Origin: Slackia equolifaciens
Lineage (GTDB): Bacteria; Actinomycetota; Coriobacteriia; Coriobacteriales; Eggerthellaceae
DNA: 64,000 nucleotides
Direction of reading: 5' to 3'
Assembly: GCF_003725995.1 (NCBI RefSeq)
Contig: NZ_QIBX01000001.1
Span: 408,833-472,832, forward strand
Shown: piece by piece, positions 26,304 through 35,067 of the stretch
How positions within the stretch are numbered: position 1 is the stretch's first letter
Layout of the letters: every line of letters starts with the position of its first letter
The notes under the pieces: generated by a model
Database searches by the model: none
The model's input: only the letters and a program-made list of their open reading frames with translations
Told to the model about the DNA's origin: nothing
Program-made: the position numbers and the translations under genes

Positions 26304-26333
26304 AGCGGCGAGGGAATCCATGCCCTCGCCGCT
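26304..26333 (+). other. Strong intercistronic hairpin in the acyl operon
   Basis: Perfect 11-bp stem AGCGGCGAGGG/CCCTCGCCGCT with an 8-nt loop and no T run, in the 90-bp gap between the hydrolase and acpS. It could protect the upstream ACP-hydrolase mRNA or lower downstream expression, giving more carrier than synthase. Confidence 0.7.
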
Positions 26334-26349
26334 CTCCCAAGGAGCATCC

Positions 26350-26742
26350 ATGATTGTCGGCATCGGAACGGATCTCTTTCGCTACTCGCGTCTCGCCCCC
26401 GAATCGCTCGAACCCAACGACCCATTCTTTCGTCGTGCGTTTACAAGCGCCGAACAGCTCCAAGCATCCGAACGTTCAACGCGATTCGAATATCTTGCCG
26501 CGCGATTCAGCGCGAAAGAAGCCATCTACAAAGCAATCAGCATCTGCGGCGAAGAGTTTCATCCCGGCGATATTGAAATCATCGACGACGAAGACGGGCA
26601 GCCCCATGCCCGCCTATCCGGAAAAACAAAACGGAGATTTGAACGCTTCATTGCCTCGTCTTATTCCATTCACATCTCCCTTTCGCACGAAGACGACCAT
26701 GTGCTCGCCTTCGCACTCGTGCACACCCAGGAAGGAGCCTGA
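26350..26742 (+). CDS. acpS: Holo-ACP synthase (4'-phosphopantetheinyl transferase, AcpS type)
   Basis: 130 aa. Both AcpS signatures are seen: G-I-G-T-D-L at the start, and F-S-A-K-E-A-I-Y-K-A near residue 55. The conserved I-S-L-S-H-E-D-D-H-V-L-A-F-A closes the protein. It transfers phosphopantetheine from CoA to the Ser of apo-ACP. The start at 26350 follows AAGGAG; the open frame upstream overlaps the intercistronic hairpin. It overlaps functionally with the unusual ACP encoded 1.9 kb upstream in the same operon, suggesting a dedicated pair. Whether it is also the genome's only AcpS cannot be seen here. The next gene begins 2 nt later. Confidence 0.9.
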   Translation: MIVGIGTDLFRYSRLAPESLEPNDPFFRRAFTSAEQLQASERSTRFEYLAARFSAKEAIYKAISICGEEFHPGDIEIIDDEDGQPHARLSGKTKRRFERFIASSYSIHISLSHEDDHVLAFALVHTQEGA

Positions 26743-26744
26743 AC

Positions 26745-27731
26745 ATGGATATCATGCAATCCATCTACGAGCGAGCCCGCGCCGCCGACAAAAGCGTCGC
26801 TTTACCTGAAGCGACCGAAGAGAAAACCTTGCAGACCGCCCGTATCTGCGTCGACGAAAGCATCTGCACGCCCGTTCTCGTCGGCGATGAAGGACGAATC
26901 GAGGAGACGGCCAGACAGTTCGGCATCGACCTCAACGGCATCAGAATTCAGGAGGCCTTTGACGAGGCGTTCCTCGATGACCTCATCGAACGTTATGTGG
27001 CGATCCGCCCAATCAACAGCGCGAAAACCATGCGCCGCAAGTCGAAAGACCCCCTTTACACGGCGCTGATGATGCAGGCGGTCGGCGACGTCGATGTCAC
27101 GTTCGCCGGCATCTCGCACTCAACAGGCGATGTCATCATGGCAGGTCAGATGGTGGTTGGCCTTCAGGAAGGCGTGTCCACCGTGTCAAGCGTCGGCATC
27201 TTCAACATCCCCGGCTTCGAAGGTAGCGAGGGGCCGCTTCTCGGATTTGGCGACAGCGCCGTGTGCACCGACCCCGATTCCGACATGCTGGCGAGCATCG
27301 CTATCGCGGCATGCAACACCGTCAAGGCACTCGTAGGTTGGGAGCCGCGATGCGCGATGCTCTCCTTCTCCACCGACGGCAGCGGCGACGGGCCGCTGGT
27401 CGACAAGGTGGTCGAAGCCGTGAGAATCGCCAACGAACGTCGACCCGATCTTGCGATCGACGGAGAATTCCAACTCGATTCTGCCATCAATCCCACGATA
27501 GCCGCAAAGAAAGTGCGTCGCGAAAGCACTGTGGCAGGTAAAGCGAACATCGTCATCTGGCCCGACCTCAACGTAGGCAACATCGGCGTGAAGCTCGTGC
27601 AGCAGTTCGCCCATGCCGACGCCTACGGCCCCATGCTCCAGGGCTTCGCCAAGGTGGTCTGCGACTGCTCGCGGTCGGCGCCCGTGTCGGAAATGGTCGG
27701 CAATATCGCAATGAGTTGCGTACGCGCATAG
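26745..27731 (+). CDS. pta: Phosphate acetyl/acyltransferase (PTA/PTB family)
   Basis: 328 aa. The family core reads A-L-P-E-A-T-E-E-K-T-L-Q-T-A at the start. The C-terminal half has M-L-S-F-S-T-D-G-S-G-D-G and D-L-A-I-D-G-E-F-Q-L-D-S-A-I, close to classical Pta. It converts an acyl thioester plus phosphate to acyl phosphate. GAAGGAG of its ribosome site overlaps the acpS stop. With the butyrate-kinase-like gene 12 nt downstream it forms a unit that turns an acyl thioester into ATP and a free acid. The chain length is unclear because Pta-like sequence is paired with a Buk-like kinase. Confidence 0.9.
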   Translation: MDIMQSIYERARAADKSVALPEATEEKTLQTARICVDESICTPVLVGDEGRIEETARQFGIDLNGIRIQEAFDEAFLDDLIERYVAIRPINSAKTMRRKSKDPLYTALMMQAVGDVDVTFAGISHSTGDVIMAGQMVVGLQEGVSTVSSVGIFNIPGFEGSEGPLLGFGDSAVCTDPDSDMLASIAIAACNTVKALVGWEPRCAMLSFSTDGSGDGPLVDKVVEAVRIANERRPDLAIDGEFQLDSAINPTIAAKKVRRESTVAGKANIVIWPDLNVGNIGVKLVQQFAHADAYGPMLQGFAKVVCDCSRSAPVSEMVGNIAMSCVRA

Positions 27732-27743
27732 GAGGCATCGGCC

Positions 27744-28847
27744 ATGACCACCATCCTCACCATCAATCCGGGATCGACCTCCACCAAGGTGGGGCTGTTC
27801 GACAACGATACCGCCCTGTTCACTGAGAAAGTAGCGCACGCCGCTGACAAGCTCGCCTTCTACGAGGGGCTTTCTGAGCAGCTCCCCTATCGCCGCGATT
27901 GCATCCTGGAGGCTCTCGGCGCGCATGACGTCGACCTTGCCAAGATTGACGCGTTCGTGGGACGCGGCGGCGGATTGCTGCCGGTTGACGGCGGCACGTA
28001 TGCCGTCAACTCCACTATGCTCTCGCATGCGATGAAGGCGGCCAACGGCGTCATCCACCCCGCCAACCTCGGAAGCCAGCTCGCCCATGAGTTCGCCCTG
28101 TTCGCCGACCCCTCCCATCCTCGCCCGGCATTCGTGGTCAATCCGCCCGATACCGACGAGCTGTGCGACTGCGCCCGCATGACGGGTATCAAAGGCGTGT
28201 ACCGCCATGTCCATCTCCATGCCCTCAATCTCAAGGAGACGGCTATCCGCCATGCCGCAAGCCTGGGGAGACAATATGAGGAATGCAACTTCGTCGTCTG
28301 CCATGTCGGCGGCGGAACAAGCGTCTCCGCCCATCGCAAAGGCAAGATGGTCGACGGCAATGACATCGTCGGCGGCGAAGGACCCATGACCCCTACGCGT
28401 TGCGGGGCCATGCCCGTGGTAGAGATCCTCGACCTCATCGAAGAGGGCCGTTCCGTCAAAGAGGTTCGCAAGATGTGCATGAAGACCGGCGGCTTCACCG
28501 ACCTTCTGGGAACGTCCGACGCTATGGCGGTCCAACAACGCGCCGAATTGGGCGATGCGGAAGCGAAGCGCGCCTGGGATGCGATGCTTTACCAGGTTTG
28601 CAAGGAAATCGGCGCGATGGCATGCGTCCTCGGCGGCGAGGTCGACGGAATTGTCCTAGGCGGCGGCATGGTCCACAGCAACGAACTCGTCGACCGCATC
28701 ATCGCGAATTGCGGGTGGATCGCCCCCGTCACCGCATATCCCGGCGAATTCGAGCTCGAAGCCATGGCAGCAGGCGCGTTGCGCGTGCTGAAAGGTGAAG
28801 AGGTCGCCAAGGAATACACTGGCATCCCCGTTTGGCAGGGCTTCTAA
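27744..28847 (+). CDS. buk: Butyrate kinase-type acyl kinase
   Basis: 367 aa, ASKHA fold. I-N-P-G-S-T-S-T-K-V-G begins the phosphate-1 motif, G-R-G-G-G-L-L-P-V-D-G-G-T-Y-A-V-N is the Buk substrate loop, and H-V-G-G-G-T-S-V-S-A-H is phosphate-2. G-G-M-V-H-S near the end is also typical of Buk, as opposed to AckA. The enzyme makes ATP from an acyl phosphate (butyryl, isobutyryl, propionyl). Its ribosome site is AGGAGG, and it is coupled to the transferase before it and the MFS gene 2 nt after it. This is the ATP-yielding step of the operon. Confidence 0.93.
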   Translation: MTTILTINPGSTSTKVGLFDNDTALFTEKVAHAADKLAFYEGLSEQLPYRRDCILEALGAHDVDLAKIDAFVGRGGGLLPVDGGTYAVNSTMLSHAMKAANGVIHPANLGSQLAHEFALFADPSHPRPAFVVNPPDTDELCDCARMTGIKGVYRHVHLHALNLKETAIRHAASLGRQYEECNFVVCHVGGGTSVSAHRKGKMVDGNDIVGGEGPMTPTRCGAMPVVEILDLIEEGRSVKEVRKMCMKTGGFTDLLGTSDAMAVQQRAELGDAEAKRAWDAMLYQVCKEIGAMACVLGGEVDGIVLGGGMVHSNELVDRIIANCGWIAPVTAYPGEFELEAMAAGALRVLKGEEVAKEYTGIPVWQGF

Positions 28848-28849
28848 AG

Positions 28850-30085
28850 ATGGGCGTCCAAGACTACACACAACGTCGCTGGATCATTCTCGCCGCGTCC
28901 TGCATTATCAACCTATGCATCGGCTCCCTTTACGCGTGGAGCGTATTCGCCGATCCGATGGCGGACCATCTCGCAAGCATCGCGGGGACGGAAGAGCAGA
29001 ACCTCTCCCTGGTATTCACCGTAGCAAACGGCATCGGTCCCGTCACGTTGATATCGGGGGGAATCATCAACGACCGCATTGGTCCACGTCGTCTGATTAT
29101 CGGCGGTGGCATTCTCTTCGGCGCAGGAATGATAGCATCGGGATTCGCGACAAGCCTTGCAATGCTGCTTGTAACATATGGCCTGGGTGTCGGACTCGGC
29201 GTCGGAATGGTCTACGGCGCCACCATAGGCAACGCCGTCAAATTCTTCCCTGATAGACGAGGATTCGTCGGGGGCATCGCGACGGCGGCATACGGTATCA
29301 GTTCGGTTATCGTCCCCCTGGCCGCCAACGCCCTTATCGATTCGTACGGCGTTGCTAACGCGTTCAAGGTTCTTGGTGTGGGTATGCTCGCCGTAATCTG
29401 CATATGCGGCCTGTTCGTCGAACGCTGCCCCGAAGGCTTCGCTCCCGAGGGATGGATCCCGCGCGCCTCGACCGCAACGCACATCGGCACCACCGACAAG
29501 GATTGGCGCGAGATGCTCGCCGACCCGATTTTCTTCATCATGATCGCCATGCTCTGCTGTGGAGCCTTCAGCGGACTCATGATTACCTCGCAGGCATCGC
29601 CGATTGCGCAAGACATGATGGGAATGGGTCCGGCACAGGCCGCCCTTATCGTTTCGATGCTCGCCCTACTCAACACCGCAGGAAGGGTAGTATCGGGGTT
29701 TTTATCCGACAAGCTCGGCTCCATCGCCACCATTCAAGGCGTATTCGTTTTGACGGCAACGAGCATGGCTATGCTCTTCATATCGAGCACCAGTGCAGAA
29801 TGGGTGTTCTATCTTGGCATCTGTGGAGCGGGATTCTGCTTCGGATCTATTATGGGAATTTATCCCGGATTTACTGCCTCGCAGTTTGGATTGCGCCACA
29901 ACAGCGTGAATTACGGCATTATGTTCTGCGGTTTCGCAGCGGCGGGTCTGATTGGCCCAAGCATCATGAGCGTCATCCGCGGCTCATGCGAGTCATACGC
30001 GCCAGCATTCCTCGTTGCCGTGGCTCTCGCTATTCTGGGGCTTGCCCTCACGTTCCTGTTCAAGCGCAAAGCAAATAACTCTTGA
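28850..30085 (+). CDS. MFS carrier, oxalate/formate antiporter (OFA) type
   Basis: 411 aa with 12 hydrophobic helices. The OFA subfamily pattern is seen in S-L-Y-A-W-S-V-F in helix 1 and the MFS loop N-D-R-I-G-P-R-R. A-Y-G-I-S-S-V-I-V-P-L-A in helix 5 is also OFA-like. The chosen ATG lies 2 nt after the buk stop with AGGG upstream; an earlier ATG is inside buk. OFA carriers move organic anions, often by exchange. In this operon it would bring in the acylated substrate and/or release the carboxylate product. The tail is K-R-K-A-N-N-S. Confidence 0.9.
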   Translation: MGVQDYTQRRWIILAASCIINLCIGSLYAWSVFADPMADHLASIAGTEEQNLSLVFTVANGIGPVTLISGGIINDRIGPRRLIIGGGILFGAGMIASGFATSLAMLLVTYGLGVGLGVGMVYGATIGNAVKFFPDRRGFVGGIATAAYGISSVIVPLAANALIDSYGVANAFKVLGVGMLAVICICGLFVERCPEGFAPEGWIPRASTATHIGTTDKDWREMLADPIFFIMIAMLCCGAFSGLMITSQASPIAQDMMGMGPAQAALIVSMLALLNTAGRVVSGFLSDKLGSIATIQGVFVLTATSMAMLFISSTSAEWVFYLGICGAGFCFGSIMGIYPGFTASQFGLRHNSVNYGIMFCGFAAAGLIGPSIMSVIRGSCESYAPAFLVAVALAILGLALTFLFKRKANNS

Positions 30086-30149
30086 TAGTGCATCGGCTAT
30101 CGAACAAGACGATTCGTCCGTTACTCATATATTTTATCGACGAAAAACG

Positions 30150-30275
30150 TCTGGATCCCACGTTTAGCCGCCCCCTATTTCTCATGTTCGAGAGATAGAA
30201 GCGATCCGTCGAATCAGGGCGCCATTAGTATGGGACGCGGCGATATTGGGTGCCAACGCGACAAGCCTAGTGGGA
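30150..30275. repeat. Degenerate copy of a ~120-bp hairpin element (left)
   Basis: Aligns by eye with 31310-31433: both contain GGAT(C/T)CCACGTT(T/G)AGCCG, GAGAGATA, CGTCGAATC/CGTAGAATC and ACAAGCC(T/C)AGT in the same order. The inverted-repeat arms have decayed here. It lies downstream of the MFS gene and bounds the low-GC island. Confidence 0.6.
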
Positions 30276-30291
30276 TTCCAACACCCTCATC

Positions 30292-30360
30292 GGCCTCGGC
30301 CTTCTCATGGTGGTCATGCCGTAGCGCAAAAGGTATCGCGCGATGTGCGCCACGAACGCC
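30292..30360 (+). pseudogene. Duplicated 3' end of the PGPGW-like gene
   Basis: 69 bp identical to 22381-22449 except for three transitions, covering the last codons, the stop codon and the downstream sequence of the PGPGW-like gene. No intact gene surrounds it, so it is a fragment left by duplication or recombination. Confidence 0.85.
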
Positions 30361-30370
30361 CGAAACGCTG

Positions 30371-30402
30371 AAGCGCCGGAACCCACATGGGCTCCGGCGC
30401 TT
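30371..30402 (+). terminator. Hairpin terminator in the low-GC island
   Basis: 10-bp stem AAGCGCCGGA/TCCGGCGCTT with a 12-nt loop, followed by TCTTTG. It directly follows the duplicated gene fragment. From here to 30625 I see no gene, only two near-copies of CAAGGTTTTGA (30477-30487, 30619-30629). Confidence 0.75.
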
Positions 30403-30625
30403 TCTTTGCCATTCCCAAAAGACTCTTCGGTTCTGCATCAAGAACGTCAGCCATTGTTTTGCAAGCAAGAAACCGGCAAGGTTTTGAAGAGAAACACGAC
30501 AGAATTCGCTATATTCCCGCAAGAAATCGAACAGCTTTTCGCAAGCCGTCGATCTATCATCCAAGCCCATTTCGCATAGTCTTCGCCGCAGAAAGCAAAT
30601 CCGCAGGAAAGGGTTCGACAAGGTT

Positions 30626-30654
30626 TTGAGGCTAGCATTTTCTCATCCGATAAT
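30626..30654 (+). promoter_or_regulatory. Promoter of the DUF4160/DUF2442 pair
   Basis: TTGAGG (30626-30631), 17-nt spacer, GATAAT (30649-30654). Transcription would start about 10 nt before the DUF4160 ATG, giving a very short leader. Confidence 0.6.
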
Positions 30655-30670
30655 AGAAAGGTTAGGGGAA

Positions 30671-30937
30671 ATGCCAACACTCAGCATGTTCTACGGAATT
30701 GTAATCACTAGGTTCAATGAGCAGGGTGCGCCTCATCACATGGCGCATTTTCATGCGAGATACGGACAGTACAACGCTGCGTTCGATTTGAATGGAAATC
30801 TCATTTCAGGATCCTTTCCCGCAAAGCAAAGAAAGCTTGTCGCTGCATGGTCGACAATACACCACGATGAACTTCTGGCGAATTGGGATTTGCTATCATG
30901 TGGCGAGAAGCCTTATCGGATTGAGCCCCTTCGATAG
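30671..30937 (+). CDS. DUF4160 domain protein
   Basis: 88 aa, the full length of the family, beginning M-P-T-L-S-M-F-Y-G-I-V-I and ending A-x-W-D-L-L-S-x-G-E-x-P-Y-R-I-E-P-L-R with the conserved A-H-F-H-A-R-Y-G motif. The ATG at 30671 follows AGGGGAA; a longer frame upstream would run over the promoter. DUF4160 genes usually pair with DUF2442, as here (17 nt downstream), and are suspected to form mobile toxin-antitoxin-like modules; the biochemical role is unknown. Base composition is clearly lower in GC than the neighbours, a sign of recent arrival. Confidence 0.88.
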   Translation: MPTLSMFYGIVITRFNEQGAPHHMAHFHARYGQYNAAFDLNGNLISGSFPAKQRKLVAAWSTIHHDELLANWDLLSCGEKPYRIEPLR

Positions 30938-30953
30938 AGTGAGAGGCATCGCG

Positions 30954-31224
30954 ATGCACTGCAACGTCACCAAACAATTGCCCCAGCTTTCCTCGGTAGT
31001 CCCAAGGGAGGAGAAAACAATCCTACTCACCTACACGACAGGGGAGCAAAGGATTTTTGACGTATCCCCCTTACATAAAAGGCTCCTGGTTTGGAGAACT
31101 CGCCGATCAAGAATACTTTCGCCTTGTCCAAATAGAGCCGACATATCATGAGTGGATCGACTGGCCCCACGGGCAGGACATCGCGCCGCATGAACTCTAC
31201 GACCTAAGCACCGCAGTTGAATAA
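30954..31224 (+). pseudogene. DUF2442 domain protein, frameshifted
   Basis: The first ~40 codons read a DUF2442 start (…I-F-D-V-S-P). At TCCCCCTTACAT (31065-31076) the frame must lose one base to continue Y-I-K-G-S-W-F-G-E-L, and then runs to TAA at 31222-31224 through W-P-H-G-Q-D-I-A-P-H-E-L-Y. In the unshifted frame the product leaves the family sequence at once. One extra base in C5TT is the simplest cause: a disabled gene, a sequencing error, or programmed slippage. It is the usual partner of the DUF4160 gene just upstream. Confidence 0.8.
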
Positions 31225-31309
31225 TCAACCCGCTTGAATAATCAGCTCCAGTTCTGATGTGCGGCACCATGCACGTTAAGCCGTATGCTGTATTACGCGG
31301 AACACTCAA

Positions 31310-31433
31310 GCGCCCGGATTCCACGTTGAGCCGCCCCTAATTCTTGTGCACGAGAGATAAGGGGCGGCCCGTAGAATCCGGGCGCTATTGGTGTGAGATA
31401 CGGAGATATCGGAGCCCGACGTAACAAGCCCAG
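31310..31433. repeat. Hairpin element (right copy)
   Basis: Perfect 12-bp outer arms GCGCCCGGATTC (31310-31321) and GAATCCGGGCGC (31374-31385), with inner 9-bp arms GCCGCCCCT (31330-31338) and AGGGGCGGC (31360-31368). About 50 bp of related sequence follows. It is shared in order with the degenerate copy at 30150-30275. It may act as a terminator between the DUF2442 remnant and the convergent aspS gene. The rest of 31225-31518 shows no gene. Confidence 0.75.
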
Positions 31434-31518
31434 TAGACCGAACGCTATAGGGCGTGACTTCAGGCGCCGGCAAATGCCGGCCTACGCAAGCGAGCCGCTG
31501 CCGCGGACGAGCAAGCTG

Positions 31519-33297
<1,779 letters not shown>

Positions 33298-33542
33298 GAT
33301 TCCTAATGCTCCTTATCTTCAAACGATACCGCTGATCAGGCGGATCGTCATATCAACGAGAATTACGCGGACGCAGGTGGCCGCTATAAGCAAGCAGGCG
33401 GCTCATTCATGCATCCACGCCCAAACGCGGCAGCGCAATGCGGCCGCAGCGCCTTCGATGCGCGGAAGGCGCAGGAGGCGGCGCCGACAGCGAAACGTGC
33501 GTCCGAACCCGAAAGGCCCTTCAGCGACGTTCGCGCCGACGC

Positions 33543-34928
33543 CTACAGATTCTCGGATGAGAACAGCTCGTCGAGGGATACGGGCGTACTCGCCGCACCC
33601 ATGGGCTGTCCGCCGAAGTGCGCCAAAAGCTTGCGCGCCGCAGCGATATCCACCAGGCGCTCCTCGTGCGAAGCCATGTTGCGCACGCGCGCCTTGCCTT
33701 GGGCCAACTCGTCAGGACCCAGCACGAATACGTGGCGCGCGCCCAGCTTGTCAGCCATCTTGAACTGGCTCTTCAGGCTCTTGCCCTGGTGGTCCATCTC
33801 CACGGTGAGGCCTGCATCGCGCGCCGCGCACAGCAGGTCGAACGCGGTAGGACGTACGGAGTCATCCACGCAGGCGATATAGCCGTCCACGCGCTTGGGC
33901 GTGTCGGAAAGCGCACCTGCCGCTTCAAGCGCCAGAACCATGCGTTCGAAGCCCAGCGCAAAACCCAGGCCCGGCGTAGGACGGCCGCCCACGGCCTCGG
34001 CCAGCTTGTCGTAACGGCCGCCGCCGCCGATGGCGCTCTGCGAACCCATACCCTCGGTCACCTGGACCTCGAACACGGTGCGCGTGTAGTAGTCAAGGCC
34101 GCGCACCAACGTGGGGTCTTCGATGTATTTAATGCCAGCGGCATCCAGCAGGCTCTTCACGGCCTCATAGTGCTCGCGGCAATCGTCGCACAGATGGTCG
34201 GTAATCTTGGGGGCGCCCGCCATCACATGCGCGCACGTCTCGTTCTTGCAGTCGAACGCACGCAGCGGATTGGTATCGGCGCGGCGACGGCACTCCTCGC
34301 ACATCTCACCCTCGTGGTCCAGAATGTACTGGCGCACGCTCTCGCGATAGGCGGGGCGGCAGTGCTCATCGCCCATGGAGTTGATCAGCAGCTGCATGGA
34401 TTTCGCCGGCACGCCCATGCGCTCGAAGAAACGCATCAGCATGATGATCATCTCGGCATCGGCCGTGGGCTCGGTGGAGCCCAGGCACTCGGCGCCGATC
34501 TGATGGAACTGACGCAGGCGACCCTTCTGCGGACGTTCGGCGCGGAACATCGGTCCGGCATAGAACAGCTTGGCGGGGGCGGCACCCTGCTCCACCAGGT
34601 TATGCTGCACCACGGCACGAACCACGCCCGCCGTGCCCTCGGGGCGGAGCGACAGCTTCTGCTTGGACTTCAGACCCGAATCGTCGCCGGCGGCAAGCGC
34701 GCGCTTGTAGTTCTCGCCGCTGCGCACCACGAACATCTCCTTGCCCACTACGTCGGTGGCCTCGCCGATGCCGCGGGTGAATACCTCGGTCAGCTCGAAA
34801 AGAGGCGTGTCGATGGGCTCGTATCCATACGTAGAAAAGAGTTTGGCAGCCGTATCGGTGGTCTGTCGCCACAGTCGTGCGGCGGCAGGCAGCATATCGG
34901 CGGTACCCTCGGGTGCGTTGTAAGGCAT
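33543..34928 (-). CDS. hisS: Histidyl-tRNA synthetase
   Basis: 461 aa, slightly longer than the E. coli enzyme. Class II motif 2 is F-R-A-E-R-P-Q-K-G-R-L-R-Q-F-H-Q, the His-specific motif is L-V-R-G-L-D-Y-Y-T-R-T-V-F-E, and motif 3 is G-L-G-F-A-L-G-F-E-R. A C-terminal anticodon-binding domain follows. A Cys-rich segment near residues 210-250 (C-E-E-C, C-x4-C, C-D-D-C) may bind zinc, a feature of some HisS proteins. It is the first gene of a hisS-aspS pair; its ribosome site is AAGGA. Confidence 0.98.
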   Translation of the reverse strand: MPYNAPEGTADMLPAAARLWRQTTDTAAKLFSTYGYEPIDTPLFELTEVFTRGIGEATDVVGKEMFVVRSGENYKRALAAGDDSGLKSKQKLSLRPEGTAGVVRAVVQHNLVEQGAAPAKLFYAGPMFRAERPQKGRLRQFHQIGAECLGSTEPTADAEMIIMLMRFFERMGVPAKSMQLLINSMGDEHCRPAYRESVRQYILDHEGEMCEECRRRADTNPLRAFDCKNETCAHVMAGAPKITDHLCDDCREHYEAVKSLLDAAGIKYIEDPTLVRGLDYYTRTVFEVQVTEGMGSQSAIGGGGRYDKLAEAVGGRPTPGLGFALGFERMVLALEAAGALSDTPKRVDGYIACVDDSVRPTAFDLLCAARDAGLTVEMDHQGKSLKSQFKMADKLGARHVFVLGPDELAQGKARVRNMASHEERLVDIAAARKLLAHFGGQPMGAASTPVSLDELFSSENL

Positions 34929-35067
34929 GTGCGTCCTTCGTTTCTAGCGCGCGAATCACGCGTGACATGGCGTTATACGTAACGCGGTATTTTAACACCA
35001 TGAATGCAAATTCCCGCAAAACAACAGAGAAGGTGCAGGATACGCCGCCGAGACGCCGCCCGCTTCC

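Noticed and set aside
30214..30621. 135-codon minus-strand frame in the low-GC island
   Set aside because: It crosses the duplicated gene fragment and a terminator hairpin; no recognisable domain or start signal.
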